Below, piece after piece: positions 7,737 through 15,198 of a stretch of 32,658 bases of DNA. Each line of letters starts with the position of its first letter. The stretch's first letter is position 1. Below the pieces are notes generated by a model. That model saw nothing but the letters and a program-made list of their open reading frames with translations. It was not told where the DNA came from and did not search any database. The stretch covers positions 1-32,658 of the forward strand of contig JAVBTA010000048.1 of the NCBI GenBank assembly GCA_031556375.1, in the 5' to 3' direction. The position numbers were made by a program, and so were the translations under genes. Source of the DNA: BNXB01 sp031556375 (GTDB lineage Bacteria > Bacteroidota > Bacteroidia > Bacteroidales > Azobacteroidaceae).

Positions 7737-8669
7737 ATGAAACGTAGAGACTTTTTTAAAGCCGGAGCCGCGGTGACGTTTGCTGCCGGATTAAATTTTG
7801 ACAAGCTGAATGCAGCCCTTGAGTCTAATAATATGATTGTGGAAGCGGCTCCCGATATGGTTGCTGTGATGGGAGGAGATCCTGCGGCTATGCTGGATAA
7901 AGCATTGGAAGCCCTGGGAGGAATTTCCCGGTATGTAAAAAAAGGACAAACGGTAGTAATTAAACCTAATATTGGCTGGGATAAAAAGCCTGATTTTGCG
8001 GCCAATACAAATCCTGAACTGATCGGTGCATTAGTAAAAAAATGTCTGTCTGCCGGTGCAAAGAAAGTAACAGTATTCGATCACACTTGTGATAATTGGC
8101 AGAAATGTTACCAAAGTAGTGGTATAGAACAGGCTGCTAAGGCAGCCGGAGCTACAGTCGCTCCCGGGAATGATGAAGTTTATTATAAAACAGTATCTCT
8201 TCCTAAAGGAATAAAATTGAAATCGGCAAAGGTTCACCAGGCTTTGATAGACGCAGATGTTTGGTTTAACGTGCCTGTACTTAAGAATCATGGAGGAGCC
8301 AAAATGTCTATCGCGATGAAAAATTATATGGGAATTGTTTGGGATCGCGGATTTTTTCATGATAATGACCTCCAACAATGTATCGCGGATATCTGTACCT
8401 GGGAAAAGAAACCTGCATTAAATATAGTAGATGCTTACCGTTGTATGCGCAAGCATGGACCCCAGGGACGTTCTGTCTCTGATACGGCAGTATTGAAATC
8501 CCTTATTATTTCTACGGATATTGTCGCTGCCGATGTTGCGGCGATCAAAATGTTTAATCAAGTTGAAAAAATGGATATTGATACAGTAGGTCATATTGCT
8601 AATGGCGAAAAACTTAAATTAGGCACACAAAACATCGATAAACTCAATATTAAACGGATTAAAATTTAA
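7737..8669 (+). CDS. DUF362 protein with twin-arginine signal
   Basis: The 310-residue protein begins MKRRDFFKAGAAVTFAAGLN, a twin-arginine (Tat) signal with the RRDFFK box, so it is probably exported folded, perhaps with a cofactor. The body is a DUF362 domain: VVIKPNIGWDKKPDFAANTN, then VTVFDHTCDNW, then PVLKNHGGAKMSIAMKNYMG, the conserved stretches of this family. DUF362 proteins often occur with ferredoxin domains, but this one has no Cys cluster of its own. The next gene starts 15 bases after the stop and encodes a membrane iron-sulphur protein, so the two probably act together in electron transfer at the membrane. The substrate is unknown. Confidence 0.88.
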   Translation: MKRRDFFKAGAAVTFAAGLNFDKLNAALESNNMIVEAAPDMVAVMGGDPAAMLDKALEALGGISRYVKKGQTVVIKPNIGWDKKPDFAANTNPELIGALVKKCLSAGAKKVTVFDHTCDNWQKCYQSSGIEQAAKAAGATVAPGNDEVYYKTVSLPKGIKLKSAKVHQALIDADVWFNVPVLKNHGGAKMSIAMKNYMGIVWDRGFFHDNDLQQCIADICTWEKKPALNIVDAYRCMRKHGPQGRSVSDTAVLKSLIISTDIVAADVAAIKMFNQVEKMDIDTVGHIANGEKLKLGTQNIDKLNIKRIKI

Positions 8670-8684
8670 TCCTTCGGTTTACTT

Positions 8685-10253
8685 ATGAAATCATCTATAC
8701 TCAAAGGCCTGCGGGTGTTTTTAGCCTTGTTGGTCTTTATTCCATTGTTGCTTTATTTTTGCGATTTTTTGGATATTCTCCCCAATGAACTTCATGTATT
8801 GGCAATGGTTCAGATTGTTCCGACTATATTGGCAGGAAGTTTGACTGCTTTAGTCGTATTATTTCTTTTCACTCTTTTATTTGGTCGGATTTATTGTTCG
8901 GTAATTTGTCCTTTAGGTATTCTGCAGGATATAATTTCTCGTTTTAGTGGACGAGGAAGGAAAAAAAGCAAGAAAGGAAATAAGAAACGTTGGTTCAAAT
9001 ATTCTAAACCTCAGACTTATTTACGTTATGGTATGCTGGTGGTCTGTGCAATATTACTGATATTTGGAATTGTTACACCTTTATTATTGCTTGATCCATA
9101 TAGTAATTTTGGCCGGATAGCGACGAATTTATTCCGTCCTTTGGGAATGGAAATCAATAACATTATAGCGGCGATTGCACTTAAATCAGGCAATTTTAGT
9201 TTTTATCATGTATCTGTTGAAACAGTAACTGCGGTGTCATTGACAGCAGCTATTATTGCATTGCTTGTAGTCGGTGTTATGTCGTTTCTTAGAGGACGAT
9301 TGTTTTGTAATACAATTTGTCCGGTCGGTTCTTTATTAGGGCTGCTTTCCCGTTTTTCATTATTTAAAGTAGTGATGAATGAGAGTAAATGCACGAAATG
9401 TTCTTTATGTGAACGTGCCTGTAAATCTCAATGTATCGACAGTAAGAATGTAAAGATAGATTCCAGTCGTTGTGTTTCCTGCTATAATTGTTTGTCCCGT
9501 TGTAAATTTGATGCTATCGGATATCAATTCTCATGGAAGAATAAAGGATCTGTTGCTGAGAAAGAAACACAGGCGTCTAATTTAGCAATGCGAAATGAAA
9601 AACGTGAAAGTCGGAGAGCCTTTATGGCAACAAGTACAGCAGTAGTGGCTACCATACCGTTTGTTCCGGCATGGGCTAAAACAGATGTCGATGAATCAAA
9701 ACTGGTTCCGATTACACCTCCGGGATCTAAAAGCTTGAAATATTTTAAGGATAAATGTACGGCATGTCACTTGTGTGTAACTCATTGTCCTCAACAAATA
9801 CTGGAACCTGCCGGATTTAATTTCGGACTCAGTTATTTGCTTAAGCCGCATATGGTATATCGTAAGGCTTATTGTAATTTTGAGTGTACTATCTGTTCCG
9901 AAGTTTGTCCGAATGGCGCTATAGAGACTATAGGTGAGACTAAGAAAACGACACAGATAGGAATCGCAAAGTTTGTACAGGAACGTTGTGTCGTTTTTAC
10001 TGATGGAACCGACTGTGGAGCCTGTTCTGAACACTGTCCGACTCAAGCTGTAAAAATGCAGCCTTATAAAGATGATTTACGTTTGCCTCATGTTACTCCC
10101 GATTTATGTGTCGGATGCGGAGGATGTGAATATATTTGTCCGGTTCGTCCGGTCAGGGCAATAAATGTCATTGCAAACAAAGTCCATCAGGTTTCACGGA
10201 AGCCGGAAGAAGAAGAAATGGAACATATTGAGGTAGATGATTTTGGATTTTAG
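8685..10253 (+). CDS. Membrane polyferredoxin, NapH-like and NapG-like modules fused
   Basis: The 522-residue protein starts with about five membrane helices (about residues 8-30, 43-68, 115-138, 152-168 and 180-202), with the C-x3-C-P motifs of NapH/YccM at C71/C75 and C208/C212. Two 4Fe-4S motifs follow: C236-C239-C242-C246 and C263-C266-C269-C273. Then come SRRAFMATSTAVVATI (residues 309-324), which resembles a Tat signal inside the chain, and four more cluster motifs: C358-C361-C364-C368, C397-C401-C404-C408, C435-C444-C447-C451 and C475-C478-C481-C485. The C-terminal half is NapG/MauM-like. In most bacteria NapH and NapG are separate proteins that pass electrons from quinol; here no NapA reductase is nearby. 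It follows the Tat-type DUF362 gene after 15 bases and is likely its electron partner. Confidence 0.9.
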   Translation: MKSSILKGLRVFLALLVFIPLLLYFCDFLDILPNELHVLAMVQIVPTILAGSLTALVVLFLFTLLFGRIYCSVICPLGILQDIISRFSGRGRKKSKKGNKKRWFKYSKPQTYLRYGMLVVCAILLIFGIVTPLLLLDPYSNFGRIATNLFRPLGMEINNIIAAIALKSGNFSFYHVSVETVTAVSLTAAIIALLVVGVMSFLRGRLFCNTICPVGSLLGLLSRFSLFKVVMNESKCTKCSLCERACKSQCIDSKNVKIDSSRCVSCYNCLSRCKFDAIGYQFSWKNKGSVAEKETQASNLAMRNEKRESRRAFMATSTAVVATIPFVPAWAKTDVDESKLVPITPPGSKSLKYFKDKCTACHLCVTHCPQQILEPAGFNFGLSYLLKPHMVYRKAYCNFECTICSEVCPNGAIETIGETKKTTQIGIAKFVQERCVVFTDGTDCGACSEHCPTQAVKMQPYKDDLRLPHVTPDLCVGCGGCEYICPVRPVRAINVIANKVHQVSRKPEEEEMEHIEVDDFGF

Positions 10254-10272
10254 AAAAATAAATGTAACTTTG
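10242..10272 (+). promoter_or_regulatory. Strong promoter of the SDR-MutS unit
   Basis: TTTG at 10242-10245, a 19-base spacer and TAACTTTG at 10265-10272 match the Bacteroidota consensus exactly. The -33 element lies inside the last codons of the iron-sulphur gene, so this is a new start of transcription and not read-through only. Confidence 0.75.
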
Positions 10273-10288
10273 CCGTGGGCGTGCACGG
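10273..10288 (+). other. GC-rich hairpin at the predicted 5' end of the SDR mRNA
   Basis: CCGTG at 10273-10277 pairs with CACGG at 10284-10288 around GGCGTG, directly after the -7 element. It stands out from the AT-rich surroundings and could protect the transcript or affect early elongation. Confidence 0.4.
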
Positions 10289-10325
10289 TGTGCGTTTTAA
10301 ATTAATATAACTCTTATTACTTTTT

Positions 10326-11141
10326 ATGGAAAATATGTTTGATATTAAAGGACGTGTTGCGGTCATTACCGGAGCAGGTGGTGTTCTTGGAGGTAGTGTT
10401 GCAAAAAGTCTGGTTAAAGCCGGAGCAAAGATTGTAGTTCTGGATATTCGTCAGGAAAATCTGGATGCGAGAGTGAAAGAATTGCAGGAAATGGGCGGAG
10501 AAGCTTTTGGCTTGATTTGTAACGTGTTGGATATGGATAGCCTGAATACAACGGCACAAAAGGTTGTTGAAAAATGGGGACGTATAGATATTCTGATCAA
10601 CTGTGCGGGAGGAAATATTCCCGGAGCTACATTAACACCGGATCAAACAATTTTTGATATGAAGGTTGAAGATTGGGAAAAAGTGACCAATCTGAATCTG
10701 AATGGAACGGTATATCCTTGCTGGGCTTTTGGTAAAGTCATGGCAGAACAGAAAAAAGGGGCTATTATAACTATCTCATCGATGGCTACTTATTCAGCTA
10801 TTACCCGTGTTCCGGGTTATTCTGTCGCTAAATCAGGAATTAATATTTTTACACAATGGATGGCTACTGAGTTGGCTCAGAAATTTGGAGAAGGAGTCCG
10901 TATTAATGCAATTGCTCCGGGTTTCTTTATCGGAGATCAAAACCGTGCATTGCTGATCAATCCTGACGGATCATTGACCGACCGTAGCCAAAAAATCCTT
11001 TATAAGACTCCTATGGGACGTTTTGGTGATATTTCAGAGTTGAACGGTGCGGTACAATTCCTTTGTTCTGATGCCGCGAGTTTTATTACCGGTGCTGTCT
11101 TGCCTATTGATGGCGGATTTAGTTCTTTCAGTGGAGTATAA
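10326..11141 (+). CDS. SDR-family oxidoreductase, D-mannonate oxidoreductase-like
   Basis: This 271-residue protein is a classical short-chain dehydrogenase. The nucleotide-binding motif is TGAGGVLG at residues 15-22, with D39 after the second strand suggesting NAD(H). NCAGG is at 91-95. The active site shows S151, Y164 and K168 (GYSVAKSG). The variant glycine motif, the insertion after NCAGG (NIPGATLTPDQ), the APGFFIGDQNRALL segment and the LLINPDGSLTDR loop resemble SDR enzymes annotated as D-mannonate oxidoreductase (fructuronate reductase) in Bacteroidales. No uronate-pathway genes lie in the window to support this. ATG codons at 10326 and 10335 are both possible starts; I kept the first. 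The MutS-family gene starts 10 bases after the stop. Confidence 0.88.
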   Translation: MENMFDIKGRVAVITGAGGVLGGSVAKSLVKAGAKIVVLDIRQENLDARVKELQEMGGEAFGLICNVLDMDSLNTTAQKVVEKWGRIDILINCAGGNIPGATLTPDQTIFDMKVEDWEKVTNLNLNGTVYPCWAFGKVMAEQKKGAIITISSMATYSAITRVPGYSVAKSGINIFTQWMATELAQKFGEGVRINAIAPGFFIGDQNRALLINPDGSLTDRSQKILYKTPMGRFGDISELNGAVQFLCSDAASFITGAVLPIDGGFSSFSGV

Positions 11142-11151
11142 TTGACAATTC

Positions 11152-12954
11152 ATGGAAATTGAAAAGATAAAATCATTTTACAATCAGCGTGTCAGTAGCA
11201 ATCAAAAAGAATTAATTAAGGTTAGAAAACACATTTATTTTCTTGGTACTACGCGTCTGATTGTAGTTTTAGTAGCCATAGCCTTGCTATTTATATTTTG
11301 GGGACGAATAAATACGCCTATATATGCAGGTTGCTTTCTCTGTTTAATTTCTTTTTTCTGGATGATTCTCAGGAGTAACAGATTGAGTAAAAGAAAAAAT
11401 TATCTTAAAACCTCTATCGCTTCTGATCAAGATGAACTTAAGTCCATCGATTATGATTTCGGCGCTTATGATGGAGCTCCTGAGCGTATTTCGGGTATCC
11501 ATCCTTTTAGCCTGGATCTAGATTTGTTTGGTCCGAGGTCATTCTTTCAATCATTAAACAGGACAGGGACGCCAATAGGAAAGAAAATTCTTGCGGATTG
11601 GCTGGAGAATCCGTTGCTTGAAAAAGATGAGATACTTAGGCGTCAGGAAACAATCCGGGAGATAAGTTCAAATCCCTCATTAATTCATCAGGTTGAAGTT
11701 ACCGGAAGTCTGACTCCGGGTTGTTCCCAGGATGTAATAGAGTTAAAATATTTCCTGGAACAACAATCCCACTTCAATAAAGATCGTTTTTGGCATGTTT
11801 TAGAATATCTGTTCCCGGCTTTGTGGATTGCTGCGATCGTTGTAGTCTCAGTAGGGTGGATTCATTTATCTGTTCTATCTCTTCTTTATATTATTACATT
11901 TGCGATCAGTGAAAGTTGTTTCAAAAAAGTCAACGATCTTCAGAATCAGATAGGAAAGAAAACGAAAATCCTGGAGAGTTATTCTGATTTGATTAGAATC
12001 GTTGAATCTTCCGAATTAGAATCAGAGAAGGCTGTTCGAATAAAAAATTCCTTTTTGAAAAATGGACATTCCGCTTCAGGCGAGATTCGTCGTCTGGCCA
12101 GGCTTTCCGGAGAATTGGAACAACGGGCAAATATGCTGGTGCATCTGGTTTTAAATCCAGTGCTTTTGTGGGATATAAGAAAATCTATCGCTATTGAAAG
12201 ATGGAAAGATAAAAATGGAGCTCATCTTCAGGATTGGTTGATCAGGTTGGGAGAATTTGAAGCTTATTGTTCGTTAGGCAAGTTTGCATTCAATCATCCT
12301 GGTTATGTTTATCCTGAAATATCCGAAAAATATTTTGAAATGGAAGGACAAGGACTGGGACATCCGTTGCTTCATCGTGATATTTGCGTAAAAAATAGCA
12401 TAAATGTATCTTCTGCTCCTCAATTTATGATTGTGACCGGTGCGAATATGGCCGGGAAAAGTACTTACCTGCGTACCGTTGGTATCAATTATCTGTTGGC
12501 TTGTGTCGGAGCTCCGGTATGTGCATCTTCGTTGCGGGTTTATCCGGCATATCTTTATACCAGCTTGCGGACTTCCGATTCTCTCAATGATAATGAATCG
12601 TATTTCTATGCCGAACTCAAACGTTTGAGTGCTATTATAGATGAATTGAATAGCGGCAAACAAATGTTTATTATCCTGGATGAGATATTGAAAGGAACTA
12701 ATTCCGTTGATAAACAAAAAGGCTCTTTTGCTTTATTGAAGCAGTTTATCAATCTGAAAACCTGCGGTATTATTGCGACTCACGACCTGGCCTTAGGAAG
12801 TTTGGAGGATGAATACCCTGAATATGTCGGGAATTACCATTTTGACGCGGATATTATTAATGATGAGTTGCATTTTTCTTATCAATTGAGGAAAGGAGTG
12901 GCTCACAATATGAATGCCTGCTTCTTGATGAAGAAAATGGGAATTACAATATGA
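11152..12954 (+). CDS. Membrane-anchored MutS-family ATPase
   Basis: The 600-residue protein carries a C-terminal MutS domain V ATPase: Walker A TGANMAGKST (residues 429-438; canonical MutS has GPNMGGKST), DSLNDNESYFYAELKRL signature, Walker B FIILDE (506-511) with KGTNSVD, and the ATHD switch at 542-545. A helical core-like region precedes it. The mismatch-reading domain I and the connector domain of MutS are absent, and so is the Smr nuclease of MutS2. Instead there are four hydrophobic helices, about residues 29-50, 54-74, 218-237 and 239-254, in two hairpins, so the ATPase is expected at the inner membrane facing the cytoplasm. It is probably not a mismatch repair protein. It is the second gene after the SDR enzyme and is followed by a strong terminator. 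The biological role is unknown. Confidence 0.88.
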   Translation: MEIEKIKSFYNQRVSSNQKELIKVRKHIYFLGTTRLIVVLVAIALLFIFWGRINTPIYAGCFLCLISFFWMILRSNRLSKRKNYLKTSIASDQDELKSIDYDFGAYDGAPERISGIHPFSLDLDLFGPRSFFQSLNRTGTPIGKKILADWLENPLLEKDEILRRQETIREISSNPSLIHQVEVTGSLTPGCSQDVIELKYFLEQQSHFNKDRFWHVLEYLFPALWIAAIVVVSVGWIHLSVLSLLYIITFAISESCFKKVNDLQNQIGKKTKILESYSDLIRIVESSELESEKAVRIKNSFLKNGHSASGEIRRLARLSGELEQRANMLVHLVLNPVLLWDIRKSIAIERWKDKNGAHLQDWLIRLGEFEAYCSLGKFAFNHPGYVYPEISEKYFEMEGQGLGHPLLHRDICVKNSINVSSAPQFMIVTGANMAGKSTYLRTVGINYLLACVGAPVCASSLRVYPAYLYTSLRTSDSLNDNESYFYAELKRLSAIIDELNSGKQMFIILDEILKGTNSVDKQKGSFALLKQFINLKTCGIIATHDLALGSLEDEYPEYVGNYHFDADIINDELHFSYQLRKGVAHNMNACFLMKKMGITI

Positions 12955-12964
12955 AACAAAAGAC

Positions 12965-12998
12965 AAAAAAAAGGCGCCCGATTGAGCGCCTTTTTTAT
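12965..12998. terminator. Bidirectional terminator between the MutS-type gene and the small lipoprotein gene
   Basis: GGCGC at 12973-12977 pairs with GCGCC at 12986-12990 around an 8-base loop. An A-run on the left and a T-run on the right extend the stem and give a U-tract on either strand. It starts 10 bases after the MutS stop and ends about 15 bases before the stop of the convergent small gene. Confidence 0.88.
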
Positions 12999-13012
12999 TC
13001 TGTTCCTGTAAA

Positions 13013-13201
13013 TTATTGAGCAGGAGTTTCAGCTGGAGCAGCAGTTGTGTCAACTGGAGTTTCAGCAGGAGTTTCAGCTGGTGCTGGAGTTACTTCTTCA
13101 GTAGTAGTTGCTTCTGGAGTAGCTTCTTCTTTTTTAGCGTTAGAGCAAGCTGTGAAAGCAACAGCCGCAAAAATAGTTGCGAATAAAACTAACTTTTTCA
13201 T
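13013..13201 (-). CDS. Small Pro/Ala/Thr/Glu-rich lipoprotein
   Basis: The 62-residue product starts with a lipoprotein signal, MKKLVLFATIFAAVAFTAC, with Cys19 as the lipidated residue. After it come SNAKKEE and a low-complexity tail made of variations of P-A-E-T-P, T-T-E-E-V and P-V-D-T. The mature peptide is only about 44 residues, acidic and probably disordered. It could act as a small outer-membrane tether or spacer; no function can be assigned. It has its own promoter with a perfect palindrome at the -33 region and shares a bidirectional terminator with the opposite gene. The SusD stop lies 162 bases upstream on the same strand, so read-through from the SusCD operon is possible. Confidence 0.85.
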   Translation of the reverse strand: MKKLVLFATIFAAVAFTACSNAKKEEATPEATTTEEVTPAPAETPAETPVDTTAAPAETPAQ

Positions 13202-13262
13202 TTTTTTCTTGAATAAAACGGTTGAAATATATTTCTAAATGTTTCCTCTTCGAAACACGGTG

Positions 13263-13295
13263 CAAAGTTATAATATTATTTCATATGTTGTACAA
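13263..13295 (-). promoter_or_regulatory. Promoter of the small lipoprotein gene
   Basis: CAAAGTTA at 13263-13270 reads TAACTTTG on the minus strand, an exact -7 match. TTG (plus CAA 13293-13295) lies 22 bases upstream. The leader to the ATG at 13201 is about 60 bases. Confidence 0.65.
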
Positions 13296-13299
13296 CATA
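13284..13299. promoter_or_regulatory. Perfect 16-bp palindrome over the -33 region, likely operator
   Basis: TATGTTGTACAACATA is fully self-complementary. It covers the -33 position of the small-lipoprotein promoter, where a bound dimeric regulator would block or recruit RNA polymerase. Confidence 0.55.
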
Positions 13300-13363
13300 A
13301 AATGATTTTTTTTTCAAATTTTTATATTTATTTTTAATATTACGATGCACCGTGTTCGATCTA

Positions 13364-15175
13364 CTAATTTATGTAGCCACCAAAGCAGGATTCCGACTTA
13401 TTTTTTACCCAAAAAACAGGAGAGACGAAATTATCCTGATCTTTTACCTGCATATAATATTCCATATTTACAGAAGCTTCATTCGAAGGATATTTTGCTC
13501 TTTCCGGGTATGCAACGACGTTAGTCATCGTCCTGGTCGTGACCGGTTCCAGTTTCGGACGACGGGTACGACGTTGTTCTGCCCACAATTCATAAGTTCC
13601 CATTAAATTGAGGTGAATGAATTTTTGTTGCATGATGATTTCCAGTTTATCACTGGCCGTATTATATGTATTTCTTAATACATTGGCATAAGCATTAATC
13701 TTATCTGCTGATGGTTTATTAGGCTGCAGTACACTGAAATCCGTATCAGGGAAAGTATTGGAATTTGATTTGAATGTACATTTCGCATTGATCCCATACC
13801 AAAAATCCGTCGAATGTTTCATTGCATCGACCAGGTGTTCCTGTGGACTCTTGCCTGTATTACCCAGATTATTCAGGGCAATTTCGGCTAAGAACAGATC
13901 TACTTCTGCCTGCGACATCATATACACGGGAAATTCGTTAAGGAAATACGTATAATAGTTGTAAGGCGAAACGGAATTAACATGTAGATGGATATCCATT
14001 TCTTTCCTGTAATTACCATTGTTGTTGATATAGGTTTTATTCCAGGTCCACTGCTCCTCCGTCCATCCGGGAGGAGGAGTGGCCGGTAAAGCAGCCAGAG
14101 AATCACGGGTGGGTTGATTTTCCCTGTATCCCCGATCCATCCTTACTCCTCTGTAATCCCCCCAACGGGTAGGCATCGCCAAAACCGGCAGACGGGGATC
14201 GTCTATTCCTTCTTCGTAAGCGTAACTTCCCAGGTTCATACGTTTCATAATTACATTAGGAATGAAGATAGACGTGAATCGTTCATACAAACCACGAGTC
14301 CAGGTTTCTCCACCTCCGTTCACGACATCTGGTACCTGATCGAAAGGCAATTTCCAATACATATCTCCAACAGGTAACATATTTTTTGATAAAATATCCT
14401 GGATATGAATTTTAGCCTCATTTTCATTTACTCCCGAAAGGCGAACTGCGAATTTCAGGCGAATAGCATTGGCCCAACGGATCCATTGTTGTATATCTCC
14501 TTGGAATACAATGTCTTGTGTTTTGAATAAACTCTGACCTGCAGGAGACATATTATCATAAGAGGCTTGTAGAATGTCAGTCATCGCTTTAATTGAGTTC
14601 AATCCGGTGACATAGATGGAATCCGGATTATCGTATGGCGTGAAAAATACATTATCCAGACCTTTCAATGCTTCTTTATAAGGAATACTGTTGAAAAAGT
14701 CCACATTTCGTAACAGACAATAGTCTTTTATAATACTGGTCAAGGCGAAATAAGTATAGTTCTCTTTTTTGTAAGCTTCGTCAGCATTATCAATTGTGGT
14801 CTTCATTACCCCCCAGGGACGAAGACGATCGTACATGTCGTAGAAATAACTGCGGATTGAGTTTTCGTCGCTGAAACCGTCGCCGTTCATTAGATTCCAA
14901 TAATCATAAATACCGTCATAGTTTGAGATCATTGGTCTGACTCCGATCTGGGTATAAGCCGTAGCGCTCCATCCTCCCATTTGCCACCACCATTCTCCAT
15001 AGTCCTGAATAAAAACTTTCCAGGAATAAATTACCTTTGTGAACATTCCTGCCGGGATAATATCCTCAGGAGCACTATATCTTTCCGGATCATTGAACTC
15101 TTCTTTCAGCTTGTCTTCGCAAGCCCAGAATAAGCTTCCGGTAAATAAAACGATTGCTAATATTGTCTTTTTCAT
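13364..15175 (-). CDS. SusD/RagB-family nutrient-binding lipoprotein
   Basis: The 603-residue protein has a lipoprotein signal MKKTILAIVLFTGSLFWAC with Cys19. The body is SusD-like, with helical TPR-type regions. The part WWWQMGGWSATAYTQ and the spread of the conserved blocks (QGDIQQWIRWANAIRLKFAVR, then AEVDLFLAEIALN, then QQKFIHLNLMGTYELWAEQR) fit the SusD_2-type subfamily. SusD proteins sit on the outer-membrane surface and cover the SusC channel. The gene starts 23 bases after the SusC stop, so the two form one operon. No hydrolase, sulfatase, peptidase or regulator is attached, so the substrate cannot be inferred. Confidence 0.93.
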   Translation of the reverse strand: MKKTILAIVLFTGSLFWACEDKLKEEFNDPERYSAPEDIIPAGMFTKVIYSWKVFIQDYGEWWWQMGGWSATAYTQIGVRPMISNYDGIYDYWNLMNGDGFSDENSIRSYFYDMYDRLRPWGVMKTTIDNADEAYKKENYTYFALTSIIKDYCLLRNVDFFNSIPYKEALKGLDNVFFTPYDNPDSIYVTGLNSIKAMTDILQASYDNMSPAGQSLFKTQDIVFQGDIQQWIRWANAIRLKFAVRLSGVNENEAKIHIQDILSKNMLPVGDMYWKLPFDQVPDVVNGGGETWTRGLYERFTSIFIPNVIMKRMNLGSYAYEEGIDDPRLPVLAMPTRWGDYRGVRMDRGYRENQPTRDSLAALPATPPPGWTEEQWTWNKTYINNNGNYRKEMDIHLHVNSVSPYNYYTYFLNEFPVYMMSQAEVDLFLAEIALNNLGNTGKSPQEHLVDAMKHSTDFWYGINAKCTFKSNSNTFPDTDFSVLQPNKPSADKINAYANVLRNTYNTASDKLEIIMQQKFIHLNLMGTYELWAEQRRTRRPKLEPVTTRTMTNVVAYPERAKYPSNEASVNMEYYMQVKDQDNFVSPVFWVKNKSESCFGGYIN

Positions 15176-15198
15176 ATTGCTATATCTTTCTGTGAAAA

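Larger units (their letters stand above)
13251..13358. repeat. Imperfect inverted repeats around the small-lipoprotein promoter
   Basis: CGAAACACGGTGCA at 13251-13264 and TGCACCGTGTTCG at 13346-13358 are inverse copies with one extra A in the left arm. The left copy is the initial transcribed region of the small lipoprotein; the right copy lies 5 bases beyond the SusD stop. In a SusCD read-through transcript they could form a 12-13 bp stem around an 81-base loop. Confidence 0.55.

Noticed and set aside
11152..12954. Classical mismatch repair MutS or MutS2
   Set aside because: Mismatch-binding and connector domains and the Smr nuclease are missing, and membrane helices are present.
13047..13238. 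Plus-strand frame with Val/Ala/Gly repeats opposite the small lipoprotein
   Set aside because: Antisense shadow of the PAETP repeats; no promoter, and the minus-strand frame has a textbook lipoprotein signal.
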